Shown here: positions 1 through 9,100 of the stretch, piece after piece
How the letters are laid out: the number at the start of each line of letters is the position of its first letter
Numbering within the stretch: position 1 is the first letter of the stretch
The notes under the pieces: model-generated
Databases searched by the model: none
Seen by the model: only the letters and a program-made list of their open reading frames with translations
Told to the model about the DNA's origin: nothing
Translations under genes and position numbers: made by a program
Source of the DNA: Pseudomonas sp. AB6
GTDB taxonomy: Bacteria > Pseudomonadota > Gammaproteobacteria > Pseudomonadales > Pseudomonadaceae
DNA: 64,000 nt
NCBI RefSeq assembly: GCF_034314105.1
Contig: NZ_JAVIWJ010000001.1
Location: 250,501-314,500, forward strand
Direction of reading: 5' to 3'

Positions 1-41
1 TCGAAAACGAACGCCTTCAACTTATGGCTAAGCAGGCTTAA
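1..41 (+). CDS. cyoB: Cytochrome bo3 ubiquinol oxidase subunit I, C-terminal end only
   Basis: Only the last 12 codons and a TAA stop (39-41) lie in the window. The tail has no motif of its own. The call rests on position: it ends 3 bases before cyoC, as cyoB does in cyoABCDE operons. The body of the gene lies to the left of the window. Confidence 0.7.
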   Translation, partial: ENERLQLMAKQA

Positions 42-44
42 ACC

Positions 45-659
45 ATGTCGAACTTAGTATTAGAAAGCCAGATTGCCCATGCTGAGGAGCATGGGCACGA
101 GGATGCCGGGTCAATGACCGTGTTCGGCTTCTGGATCTACCTGATGACCGACTGCATCTTGTTCGCGACGATCTTCGCCGCTTACTCGGTGCTGAGCAAC
201 AACGTTGCAGGTGGCCCGTCGGGCAAAGATATCTTCGAGCTGCCTTACGTTTTGGTAGAAACCTTCTGCCTGCTGTTCAGCAGTATCACCTACGGTTTCG
301 CCATGTTGGCGATGCACAAAGGCAACAAGAAGGGCGTGATCGCTTGGTTGATCGTGACCTTCTTGTTGGGTCTCAGCTTCATCGGCATGGAAATCAATGA
401 ATTCCATCACCTGATCGCTGAAGGCTTTGGTCCTGATCGCAGCGCCTTCCTGTCCGGCTTCTTCACGCTGGTGGGGACCCACGGTTTGCACGTGACTTCT
501 GGTTTGATCTGGATGGCCGTGCTGATGTTCCAGATCAAGAAGAAAGGTCTGACCGCAACCAACATGACCCGTTTGAGCTGCCTGAGTTTGTTCTGGCACT
601 TCCTGGACGTGGTTTGGATCTGCGTGTTCACCGTTGTCTACCTGATGGGAGCACTGTAA
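45..659 (+). CDS. cyoC: Cytochrome bo3 ubiquinol oxidase subunit III
   Basis: This 204-residue inner-membrane protein is the subunit III of the heme-copper quinol oxidase that oxidises ubiquinol and reduces O2 to water while pumping protons. Subunit III carries no redox centre and is thought to stabilise the core. The sequence has five hydrophobic segments after a His/Glu-rich soluble N-terminus (residues 10-22), and the family pattern [14 protein letters not shown] near residues 143-156 with [13 protein letters not shown] at 182-194. Length is normal. It starts 3 bases after cyoB and its stop abuts the cyoD start, so it is translated as part of the operon. Confidence 0.97.
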   Translation: MSNLVLESQIAHAEEHGHEDAGSMTVFGFWIYLMTDCILFATIFAAYSVLSNNVAGGPSGKDIFELPYVLVETFCLLFSSITYGFAMLAMHKGNKKGVIAWLIVTFLLGLSFIGMEINEFHHLIAEGFGPDRSAFLSGFFTLVGTHGLHVTSGLIWMAVLMFQIKKKGLTATNMTRLSCLSLFWHFLDVVWICVFTVVYLMGAL

Positions 660-1022
660 ATGGATCACGCTAATATCAGCCATGCTGGCGCCGAACACGC
701 GCATGTCGGCAGTGCAGGTGCCGACCACGGCAGCTTGAAGTCCTACGCTATCGGTTTTTTCCTGTCGGTGATCCTTACGGTGATTCCGTTCGGTCTGCTG
801 ATGCACCCGATCTTCGCTCAGCCGGTCACATTGGCAATCGTAGTGTTGTTCGCAGTGGTACAGATATTTGTCCACCTGGTGTTCTTCCTGCACATGAACA
901 GGTCGTCCGAACAGCGTTGGAATATTGTCGCTTTTGCCTTCACTGCCCTGATCATCGTGATCGTGGTCGGCCTGTCGTTGTGGGTGATGTACAGCATCCA
1001 CACGAACATGATGGCGCACTGA
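660..1022 (+). CDS. cyoD: Cytochrome bo3 ubiquinol oxidase subunit IV
   Basis: This 120-residue subunit IV of the bo3 quinol oxidase has a His-rich N-terminus and three transmembrane segments. FVHLVFFLHM (about residues 70-79) is the usual CyoD signature. Subunit IV is accessory; in E. coli it helps CuB assembly in subunit I. The start codon follows the cyoC stop with no gap, and cyoE begins 9 bases downstream. No independent promoter is visible. Confidence 0.96.
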   Translation: MDHANISHAGAEHAHVGSAGADHGSLKSYAIGFFLSVILTVIPFGLLMHPIFAQPVTLAIVVLFAVVQIFVHLVFFLHMNRSSEQRWNIVAFAFTALIIVIVVGLSLWVMYSIHTNMMAH

Positions 1023-1031
1023 GGAATCTGA

Positions 1032-1919
1032 ATGTCCCTTAAGCACTTTATCCAAATCACCAAGCCGGGGATCATTTTCGGTAATGTGCTTTCGGTGGCA
1101 GGTGGCTTCTTCTTGGCTTCTAAAGGGCATGTCGACTTCGGCGTGTTCTTGGCTGCGGTAATAGGCACCTCGTTGGTAGTTGCGTCAGGTTGCGTTTTTA
1201 ACAACTGTATTGACCGCGACATCGACGTGAAAATGGAACGAACCAAGAATCGGGTGCTGGTGCAGGGGTTGGTTTCGTTGAAGCTGGCCTTGCTCTACGC
1301 CACCGTTTTGGGCGTCGCCGGGGTGGGCTTGCTTTATACCAAGGCCAACCCGCTGGCAGCGCTTTTTGCAGTCATTGGATTTGTGATTTACGTCGGCTTC
1401 TACAGCCTGTACCTAAAGCGCAAATCGGTGCATGGCACGTTGGTTGGAAGTCTATCTGGAGCCATGCCACCGGTGATTGGTTACGTGGCGGTGAGCAACA
1501 GCTTCGATATGGCGGCGCTGACGTTGCTGGTGATGTTCAGTTTGTGGCAGATGCCGCATTCCTATGCCATCGCGATTTTTCGCTTCAACGATTACCGAGC
1601 TGCGTCGATCCCGGTGCTTCCGGTGCTGCGCGGTATTGTCGTCGCCAAGCGGCACATCCTGATCTACATCTTGGCGTTTCTGGTAGCAACGCTGATGTTG
1701 ACGATCGGTGGTTATGCCGGCTTTAGTTACCTGGCCGTTGCTGCAGGGATGGGAATGTACTGGTTGTATATGGCCTGGACGGGCTATAAAGCGGTGGACG
1801 ACACTATTTGGGCACGTAAACTGTTTGTATTCTCCATTCTAACCATCACTGCTCTTAGTGTGATGATGTCAGTTGATTTTCAGGTGCCAAGTGAGTTGCT
1901 GGTTACTTACGCACGTTGA
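1032..1919 (+). CDS. cyoE: Protoheme IX farnesyltransferase (heme O synthase)
   Basis: CyoE transfers a farnesyl group to protoheme IX to make heme O, the high-spin heme of bo3 oxidase. The 295-residue polytopic protein belongs to the UbiA superfamily: the first Asp-rich motif is [18 protein letters not shown] (about residues 57-74), and [14 protein letters not shown] (about 140-153) is typical of the COX10/CyoE branch. A GAGGAATCTG ribosome site lies just before the ATG. It is the last gene of the operon and is followed by a strong intrinsic terminator. Confidence 0.97.
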   Translation: MSLKHFIQITKPGIIFGNVLSVAGGFFLASKGHVDFGVFLAAVIGTSLVVASGCVFNNCIDRDIDVKMERTKNRVLVQGLVSLKLALLYATVLGVAGVGLLYTKANPLAALFAVIGFVIYVGFYSLYLKRKSVHGTLVGSLSGAMPPVIGYVAVSNSFDMAALTLLVMFSLWQMPHSYAIAIFRFNDYRAASIPVLPVLRGIVVAKRHILIYILAFLVATLMLTIGGYAGFSYLAVAAGMGMYWLYMAWTGYKAVDDTIWARKLFVFSILTITALSVMMSVDFQVPSELLVTYAR

Positions 1920-1945
1920 ACCTACGCAGATGCTTGAACAGAGAC

Positions 1946-1977
1946 GCCCCGCTCCGATAAAGAGCGGGGCTTTTTTT
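1946..1977 (+). terminator. Rho-independent terminator of the cyo operon
   Basis: GCCCCGCTC (1946-1954) pairs perfectly with GAGCGGGGC (1962-1970) across a 7-base loop and is followed by seven T residues. It lies 27 bases after the cyoE stop. Confidence 0.95.
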
Positions 1978-2224
1978 ATGGCTTGGTTGGGTAATCTTCG
2001 TTCAGCAACGTCAGGCAAAACGAGCGAACTGTAAAAGTGGCGATGAGGCGATGGCAAAAGCCATCACGTTACAGCATGATAGGGGCGCTCGACGCCCATG
2101 GAAGAATGGTTTCGCCGCCGCTCCGATATTGTCTGGTCTGATGACTGGAGCAGAGTGGACCCCAAAATGACTGCGACTCGCCTTGTCCGGCGCCGCTGTC
2201 GATAGACTCCAGTAGAAACATCAA

Positions 2225-3121
2225 ATGATGACCGAACACCTTACTTCCAGGAAAGAACAAGCGGCGGATGTCGGTCCGCTTGTGTCCATTGTTGCGCCTT
2301 GTTATAACGCGGAAAAATACTTGGAGGAGGCGCTTAAAAGCATTTTTGCCCAAGACTATAGCAATGTAGAAGTTATTATTGTCGACGACGGGTCGACTGA
2401 TAACAGCTATGCCATGTTAGAGGCCCTGCAAAGCACTTACGATTTTCAGCTTTATACACAGCCAAACCAAGGCGTGAGCGCTGCCCTGAATTACGGGTTG
2501 AAGCATGCGCAAGGTGAATATGTATCCACCCCGGATCTAGACGACATCATGCTTCCAGAGTCCGTGCGGGTAAGGGCTGACTACCTGGATAAACATCCTG
2601 AAGTGGGCTGTGTTGGCGCCTTGGTCGTCTACATGGACAGTGAGGGCAATAACGTCAAAACGCAGAAGTCGGCGCAAATCCAGCGCTTGGGTTTCGACGA
2701 GATTCTGAGCAACGCCATTGTGGTGGGTGCCCCGGTTTCGTTGTACCGAATGGACGCGCTCCGGGCAGCCGGGTTTTACGAGCCGAGCATCAAAGTCCAA
2801 GACTTCCAGATGACGTTGAAAATAGCCGATCAGGGTTATCAGATACACATATTGCCGATAAGTGTTACCCGTTATCGACGTCATCCGAATAACCTGTCTC
2901 GTCGATATAAAGTGCTACTGGACGCTGATATGAAGGCAATCAGCCCTTATCAGTCGCACCCTGGGTATGAGAAGGGCAGGGCTGTAATCCTCAATAAAGC
3001 GCTTAAATACGCGGTCGTTACTGACAAAAAAGACGCGTGGCGATTGTTACGAGCCATCCCCCTTCGCCGTTTTAACAAAACCACTTTTCGCCGATTGAAA
3101 CGGCTGCTGTTGCACCGCTAG
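2225..3121 (+). CDS. Family 2 glycosyltransferase
   Basis: This 298-residue protein has a GT-A fold: the nucleotide-sugar-binding start VSIVAPCYNAEKYLEEALKS (about residues 21-40), the VDDGSTD motif (about 53-59) and a DxD-like TPDLDD metal site (about 100-105). It transfers a sugar from a nucleotide donor; donor and acceptor cannot be read from sequence. No transmembrane segment is present, so it probably works on the cytoplasmic membrane face. ATG codons at 2225 and 2228 are both possible and neither has a strong ribosome site. The two genes that follow (acetyltransferase, PAP2-like protein) suggest modification of a lipid-linked glycan or LPS. The 1978-2224 gap holds no recognisable gene. 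Confidence 0.85.
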   Translation: MMTEHLTSRKEQAADVGPLVSIVAPCYNAEKYLEEALKSIFAQDYSNVEVIIVDDGSTDNSYAMLEALQSTYDFQLYTQPNQGVSAALNYGLKHAQGEYVSTPDLDDIMLPESVRVRADYLDKHPEVGCVGALVVYMDSEGNNVKTQKSAQIQRLGFDEILSNAIVVGAPVSLYRMDALRAAGFYEPSIKVQDFQMTLKIADQGYQIHILPISVTRYRRHPNNLSRRYKVLLDADMKAISPYQSHPGYEKGRAVILNKALKYAVVTDKKDAWRLLRAIPLRRFNKTTFRRLKRLLLHR

Positions 3122-3194
3122 TCGGGCGTTGTCGCTGCTTGGAACTTTACCGAAATGTTTCCGGTCTCACTCCCATCTTCGATAGAACACGGCC

Positions 3195-3830
3195 ATGAAA
3201 TTTCTTGAGGCTTTAAAAGAAAGGCGGACAAAAAAACAGCTCAATGGCATGGACAAGCTTCATCGGTTACCCGAGAAAATTAGACTGCGCTACCCGAAGT
3301 ATTCATTCGGCGTTGGCACTTACGGTATTCCTGAGGTTATCAAGTTTGGTCATGATGCTGTCCTGAAAGTCGGCGCCTATACGTCAATTGCTACGGGGGT
3401 CAAAATTCTGCTGGGAGGTGAGCATCACACTGATTGGGTGAGCACTTATCCATTTCCGGCGATGATCAGCGAAGTCAACGATATCCTCGACTTCTCGACC
3501 AGCAAGGGCGACGTGGTCATCGGGAGTGATTGCTGGATTTGCACCGATGCAATGATCCTCTCCGGCGTCACCGTCGGTCATGGCGCTATCGTCGCCGCCG
3601 GTGCGATTGTGAACCGAGACATTGCGCCCTTCTCTGTGGTTGGCGGCAACCCTTGTAAGTTCATTCGCTGGCGCTTTGACGAAGAAACCCGCGCGACGTT
3701 GCTGCAATCGGCATGGTGGGACTGGCCCATCGAGGAGGTCAAGGCAATGGCGAGAACCTTGTGCAGTGCGGATATTGACGGGTTCGTCCGCTATATCAAT
3801 GAGCGCAACGTGGAGCAGGGGTTGGGATGA
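3195..3830 (+). CDS. Left-handed beta-helix (hexapeptide) O-acetyltransferase, CatB/Vat-like
   Basis: The 211-residue protein has hexapeptide repeats in its central part and the xenobiotic-acyltransferase signature: GGEHHTDWVSTYPF (about residues 75-88) with the likely catalytic His, then GDVVIGSDCWICTDAMILSG and GAIVAAGAIVNRD. Members transfer acetyl from acetyl-CoA to a hydroxyl of an antibiotic or, more often, of a surface polysaccharide. Next to a glycosyltransferase, acetylation of a glycan or lipid-linked sugar is more likely than drug resistance. The stop overlaps the start of the next gene by 4 bases (ATGA), so the two are translationally coupled. Confidence 0.85.
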   Translation: MKFLEALKERRTKKQLNGMDKLHRLPEKIRLRYPKYSFGVGTYGIPEVIKFGHDAVLKVGAYTSIATGVKILLGGEHHTDWVSTYPFPAMISEVNDILDFSTSKGDVVIGSDCWICTDAMILSGVTVGHGAIVAAGAIVNRDIAPFSVVGGNPCKFIRWRFDEETRATLLQSAWWDWPIEEVKAMARTLCSADIDGFVRYINERNVEQGLG

Positions 3831-4465
3831 CGCTGGCACATTTTGCTCAGTACGGTGGCATCACGGTTATGCTTCCTGCCGCGATTGTCGTTGGCATTTG
3901 GCTTTACGTATCCGGGTCCAAACGCTCGGCATTGCTGTGGTTGGCGACAATGCTGTCGGTCTACGTGGTCGTTGGAATAAGTAAGATTTTGTTCAAGGGC
4001 TGGGGCATCGGCCTGCTCAGCCTCAATATTTCAGTTATCAGCGGCCACGCGATGCACACCTGCCTGGTACTTACCGTGGTATTGAGCTTGCTTGCCCGTC
4101 AAATCGATCCTCGATTGCGTTGGCCGGCGGCTGGTGTGGGGCTGATGATGGGTTGGTGGTTCGCCACGTACTGTGTGGCACCGTTTGTACATCCTCTGCA
4201 AGAGGCGATTGCGGGGGCTCTTCTTGGTTCCTTGGCCGCTTGCGTGTTTCTGTTCAGCGTGGAGGGCCTCGAAATCCGTAAAATCCCTCCTGCTGCGCTG
4301 GTGCTTGGATTGGCGTTCATGGCGTTCAACGCCACCACCACCAAATACACCGCCGAGAATCTACTGAACCGAATAGCCGTGACCCTTTCTGGCGGTGATC
4401 GGGCCTTCAAACAGCCGGAATGGCGGACACCTCAAGTGCAGCTGCAGCTCAAACCGCCCATCTGA
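3827..4465 (+). CDS. PAP2-like integral membrane protein, catalytic motif incomplete
   Basis: This 212-residue protein has about six hydrophobic segments. It keeps SGHAMHT (about residues 66-72), matching motif 2 of the PAP2 lipid phosphatase/phosphotransferase family, and VHPLQEAIAGALLGSL where motif 3 (R-x5-H-x3-D) is expected. The His remains, but the Asp is Glu and the preceding Arg is not evident; motif 1 (K-x6-RP) is reduced to a lone Lys region (ISKILFKGWG). It may have an altered headgroup chemistry or act as a phosphotransferase on a lipid carrier. Its coupling to the acetyltransferase and glycosyltransferase supports an envelope role. It converges on aroP with a 36-base gap. Confidence 0.6.
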   Translation: MTLAHFAQYGGITVMLPAAIVVGIWLYVSGSKRSALLWLATMLSVYVVVGISKILFKGWGIGLLSLNISVISGHAMHTCLVLTVVLSLLARQIDPRLRWPAAGVGLMMGWWFATYCVAPFVHPLQEAIAGALLGSLAACVFLFSVEGLEIRKIPPAALVLGLAFMAFNATTTKYTAENLLNRIAVTLSGGDRAFKQPEWRTPQVQLQLKPPI

Positions 4466-4501
4466 TGAAGCCCGTATGCCGCAGATTTCTCGTTTCGATC
4501 C

Positions 4502-5899
4502 TCACGCCATCTTCACTACCTGACGCCCCATGCGCAGTCGGTACAGCCCCAGGATGAACAAAATCCACACCGGCATGATGTAGACCGAAATGGCGATCCC
4601 CGGAATCATCAACATCATGATCAGAATCAATGCCACGAACGCCAGGCACAAGTAGTTGCTGAACGGTGTCCAAAACGCCTTGAACCCAGGCACAACGCCT
4701 TGCTCGGTCATGGCTTTACGGAACTTCAGGTGGGTCAGGCTGATCACGACCCAGTTGATGATCAGAGACGCGACGACCAGCGCCATCAACAACTCCAGCG
4801 CTTTTTGCGGCGCCAGGTAGTTGACCACCACGCACAGCAAGGTCACTAACGCCGAAACTCCGATTGCCAACACGGGTACGCCTTGTTTGTTCAGCTTCAT
4901 TAGCGCTTTAGGGGCATCACCTTGTTCGGCCAGTCCAAAAAGCATGCGACTGTTGCAGTACACGCCGCTGTTGTAGACCGAAAGCGCCGCCGTCAGCACC
5001 ACAACGTTAAGAATTTGTGCCGCAGTGTCGTTACCAATCAGAGCGAAAATCTGCACAAAAGGGCTACCGCTGTAGGCATCGCCGGAAGCGCCCAGTGTTT
5101 GCAGCAACGAATCCCATGGATACAGCGCCAGCAGTACGGTGAGTGCGCCGACGTAGAAAATCAGGATGCGGAACACCAACTGATTAATCGCTTTGGGAAT
5201 GACTTTGCGTGGCTCACTTGCTTCTGCGGCAGTGATACCCACCAACTCCAGCCCGCCGAACGAAAACATGATGAAGCACAGCGACATCAACAGCCCGCTG
5301 AATCCGTTGGGAAAGAAGCCGCCGTGGCTCCACAGGTTGCTGAACGATGCCTGCGGGCCACCGGTGCCACTGATCAGCAGATATCCGCCGAGTACGATCA
5401 TGCCGATGATGGCGACCACCTTGATGATCGCAAACCAGAACTCGGTTTCGCCGAAGACTTTCACGTTGGTCAGATTGATCAAGTTGACCAACACGAAAAA
5501 TACCGCAGCACTGACCCAGGACGGCACATCCGGCCACCAAAACTGAACGTATTTACCGACGGCCGTAAGCTCGGCCATGCCGACCAACACATACAGCACC
5601 CAGTAATTCCAGCCACATAAAAAGCCCGCGTATCCGCCCCAGTACTTATGCGCGAAGTGACTGAAAGAGCCGGCCACGGGCTCCTCGACAATCATCTCGC
5701 CCAGTTGACGCATGATTAAAAACGCAATGAAACCACAAATGGCATATCCCAAAATCATTGCCGGACCGGCCGACTTGAGGACGCCCGCAGAGCCAAGGAA
5801 CAGCCCGGTACCAATCGCGCCACCGAGCGAAATCAGCTGGATGTGGCGGTTTTTCAAGCCACGCTTGAGCAAGCCTGGCGTCAGGTCTTCACCTGTCAT
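4502..5899 (-). CDS. aroP: Aromatic amino acid permease, APC superfamily
   Basis: This proton-coupled inner-membrane importer has 12 hydrophobic segments. The APC signature GGAIGTGLFLGSAGVL lies in the first helix, followed by GYAICGFIAFLIMRQLGEM, and SFGGLELVGITAAEASEPRK marks the amino acid permease family. Resemblance is strongest to AroP (Phe/Tyr/Trp); related GabP/ProY-type carriers are the alternative. The frame is open up to 5962, but AGAAAGG 8 bases before the ATG at 5899 and the family's usual N-terminus favour 5899 (465 residues). It is a single gene, convergent with the PAP2-like gene. Confidence 0.85.
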   Translation of the reverse strand: MTGEDLTPGLLKRGLKNRHIQLISLGGAIGTGLFLGSAGVLKSAGPAMILGYAICGFIAFLIMRQLGEMIVEEPVAGSFSHFAHKYWGGYAGFLCGWNYWVLYVLVGMAELTAVGKYVQFWWPDVPSWVSAAVFFVLVNLINLTNVKVFGETEFWFAIIKVVAIIGMIVLGGYLLISGTGGPQASFSNLWSHGGFFPNGFSGLLMSLCFIMFSFGGLELVGITAAEASEPRKVIPKAINQLVFRILIFYVGALTVLLALYPWDSLLQTLGASGDAYSGSPFVQIFALIGNDTAAQILNVVVLTAALSVYNSGVYCNSRMLFGLAEQGDAPKALMKLNKQGVPVLAIGVSALVTLLCVVVNYLAPQKALELLMALVVASLIINWVVISLTHLKFRKAMTEQGVVPGFKAFWTPFSNYLCLAFVALILIMMLMIPGIAISVYIMPVWILFILGLYRLRMGRQVVKMA

Positions 5900-6026
5900 T
5901 GCTTTACCTTTCTGTATTTGGAATAGGGCGGAGGTGGAGCGGGTGTTGAAATTGGCCGTCATTCTAAAACGGGCAGTGCGTAGGAAGCATCTCTAAATTG
6001 CGGGCAGGGGCGCTTGGTATCAACTT

Positions 6027-6100
6027 TAGGAGCGAACTTGTAGGCGAAGCGACGTGCCGGATACATCGCGGGGTGCTTCGCCAGCAGGCTGGCTTCTACA
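6027..6100. repeat. Degenerate REP-type intergenic palindrome
   Basis: TAGGAGCGAACTTG (6027-6040) and the inverted arm GCTTCGCC...GGCTTCTACA (6075-6100) resemble the paired GTAGGAGC.../...GCTCCTAC arms of Pseudomonas repetitive extragenic palindromes. The copy is diverged. It lies between aroP and the end of mshQ. Confidence 0.5.
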
Positions 6101-6120
6101 GACTGGCAGTGCGGCAAGCT

Positions 6121-6153
6121 CCGTTCAAACAGACCTTAAGCCTGTCTGAACGG
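6121..6153. terminator. Inverted repeat after mshQ, possible terminator
   Basis: CCGTTCAAACAG (6121-6132) pairs with CTGTCTGAACGG (6142-6153) with one mismatch and a 9-base loop. It lies just beyond the mshQ stop on the minus strand. There is no clear T-tract on either side, so termination is inferred from position. Confidence 0.4.
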
Positions 6154-6168
6154 ACTCTGGGTACTCGC

Positions 6169-9100
6169 TTAGCGATAGTTCTCGCGACGGAAGATCATTG
6201 GCGAAGGGCCTTGGTAAATGCCAAACCGGGCAACCCCCGTCGCAGCTTGGCGTCCGGTGCCGTTCCAGTCATACAGAAGCCATGATGGGGTGGCGGGTAA
6301 GCTGCCAAGTACCGAGCCGCTAATGCCCGGAGGTTGCAGTTTCAATAAGCCAACACCTGCGTTGGGGGCAATCATCGAAATGTTGCTATTGGCATAGTTC
6401 GCCGGTGTCAGTTGGCCGGTATAGCTGGTTAATGTTGGCGTCTGCAGAACGGCGGCGGTACAGGTGTCGAGACCTTCAGTTTGGAAGCTACCCCCCGCGA
6501 TGTTTTGCCATGTTTCAAGACTTAACGGCAGGGTTAGCACCTGTAATTCTGAGCCATGGGCATTCCCCAAGCGCAGGCGCCCGAGGCGTACTTGACTGCC
6601 GGGAGTGTTGCTAAAGTCATAGCTGTAGGCAGTACATGTTGTGCCATCGCCAAAACAAGCGCCATCGGCGTCGGTCAATGTTGCAGCACTGAACCGCTGA
6701 CGAATAGCGGCCGTAAACGGAAAGTCGTCAGCCAGCGGAAGGGCAGCCGGGGTGTATTGAAGGGTGTCGCCGCTCCAGCGGAAACTCTCGGCACCGTCAC
6801 CGTTGTTTGCACCGCTTTGCGCTACGGTGGCCGTGGCGCTGTTGGTCAGGCGACCGATGACATCCACGCTGGTTTTGCCAGTGATCGAGGTGTACGCATC
6901 TCGAACGGGTATAGACAGTCTCCAAAACGCATCGCGGTCGTAGTTGTGCGTGATGCCTTTGTTGCGGTTAAACGCGGTGACGATGAGGTTGGGTTCGTGC
7001 CCAACGGCAAACGCCATTGGTTGGCCCTGATAGCTAAAGGATGTCCCGCAGCTCTGGGTCAGGCTGGCACTGCCCTGCACGCCCAGGAAAGCCGGAGTGA
7101 AGCGTCCGACCAGGCCACTTCTGCCGCCGCTGACAGTTTCACCAAAATAGGCGTTGGCCGCTGGTGTCGCCGTCAGTTGGAATACCCCTACTTCGGAAAT
7201 CGATGTCGTGGCGGTTGTCTGGTTGCCCAGTACTTGGTTGTACTGAGTAGGCGAGAGTATGCCGCTGTCGCCCGCCGCAGGCGCAACCAATACGCTGGCG
7301 AGGGGAATGTTGGGCAGCTGAAAGTTAGACGCGATTATCCGGCCGCTGCACAACGACGCAGCGGTCAGCGGATCACCATCGGCCAGCCAGCCGACTGCTT
7401 GTATGCGAATCGGAAAGTTATCCCCGGCTCGCACACCAGGGAATGCTTTGCAGTCAGAGCTGACACCCGCGACGGTACACACCGAGTCTGTCTGGATGCA
7501 CAGGCCGTAAGGTTTGGAGACGAATAAGTCGCTGCCGTTCATGCTCAAGCCGGCATCGTTGTTGGCGGTGCTGCCTAGGTAGGTGGCGGTGAGCATCATC
7601 TGACCTGCGTCGTCATAGCGGACGGTAAGGGGCGCGCTGCCGGTGCTGTCAAACACCAGGCTCAGGCGGGTAGGCGCGCTGGTGACTGCGGTGTTGTTGA
7701 CGATAACGGGTTGGCTGCCAGAAACGGGACTGACATAGGTCGAGCTGAAGTTCAGGTTGCGGGTGACGTTGGAAAACCCCGGTACACAGGCTTGAGAGGT
7801 ATCGCTTTTTTTCACGGCGCGCAGGGAAATGCCGCTTTGTGGCCGACCGGTAATCAGAGTTGGCACCGTGAAAATAAAACCGCTGTCGGCATAGGCGATG
7901 GTGCAACCGCTTGTTGAGCAGACAGTTTGTCCGTTACTCCCTGGAACGGACGAACTCACTCCGACGCTTACGTTACCCGCGCTGCCAATGCTCAGATACG
8001 CTTGTGCGCTGCCACCGCTGAACGTGATGGTGTTGCCATTCATCACTGCGGGTGCCGCTGCAGTCCAGCCGCTAGCAGGACTTAGCGCGATACTGACTGG
8101 ATCGGTAAACGGGCTGCAACCGGCAGTGGCGCAGGCGGTGATAGTAACGGGCTGTGGATTGCAGGTCAGTGCTGTGCCCGCGTAGCTGAACGCGAAATGA
8201 TCGATAGCGGCCACCGGCGGAAGAGGGGCCGGAGCGCTGCAGTAAGTATGGGCCGGGCTGGTGTTGCATCCCCCGGTGATGGACAGTGCGCCAACAGCAC
8301 GGGTGGTACCACCGATGCAGGTGTCAGTGGCAGTGAGGGCCGCGCCGGATAAGGCGTCTTTAATGATGGTACTCCCCGTCAAGGTCATCGCCGCTTTTGA
8401 CTGGACGCTGACGCCTACGCTGGTGCGTGTGAGCGTCATGGCTGCTCCCCCTTGTACGTTACCGCCAACGCAGGTGTCTGTGGTGGTGATCACGGCAGCG
8501 GCAATCACATCGCCAGAGACGCTTCCGCGGACCAAGGTAGCAGCCGCTTGCGTGTTTATGTTGCCGGTTATGGGGGTGTCGGTCATGGTAACCACGCCGA
8601 ACGCCTTGATGTCGCCACCCACACTGCCGCCTGTCAGGGTGATTGCCCCGGAATGGCTGGTCACACTGCCGTTTATCGGTGCGCCAGTCGAGGTGATTGC
8701 GCCCTCAGCAACGACGGACCCGGCGATGCTGCCCCGGACAATCGTGATAGCGCCGGTGCTGCTGGTCAGATTTCCTTTGATCGCGGTATCGGAAGATGTC
8801 GCTGCGCCATAGCCCAGAACGTCAGCGCCTACGCTTGAATCACTAAGGGTCAATGCCCCTCCGGTACTGGTCACCGATCCGGTAATCGCGGAGCCCGTTT
8901 TGAGGGTTATGGCACCTGAGGCCTTCACATAGCCGCCAACGGTTACAGCTGCCAGTGTGCCGGCGCCTGAGGTGCTAATGACGTTCCCGTTCACTTTGGT
9001 AGTGGTGGCGGTAATTGCTCCACCAGCCTGGACACTGCCCCCGATGTTGCTGCCCGCAAGCGTCATCGTGCCGTTGGTAGTCTGGACCGAACCGGCGACG

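Noticed and set aside
111..1130. Long open frame (339 codons) on the minus strand across cyoC-cyoE
   Set aside because: It is antisense to three well-recognised genes, its translation is His/Gln/Arg-rich without any family pattern, and it arises from codon bias.
3195..3830. Antibiotic (chloramphenicol/streptogramin) acetyltransferase
   Set aside because: The fold fits, but the gene is coupled to a glycosyltransferase and a membrane PAP2-like gene, which points to glycan modification.
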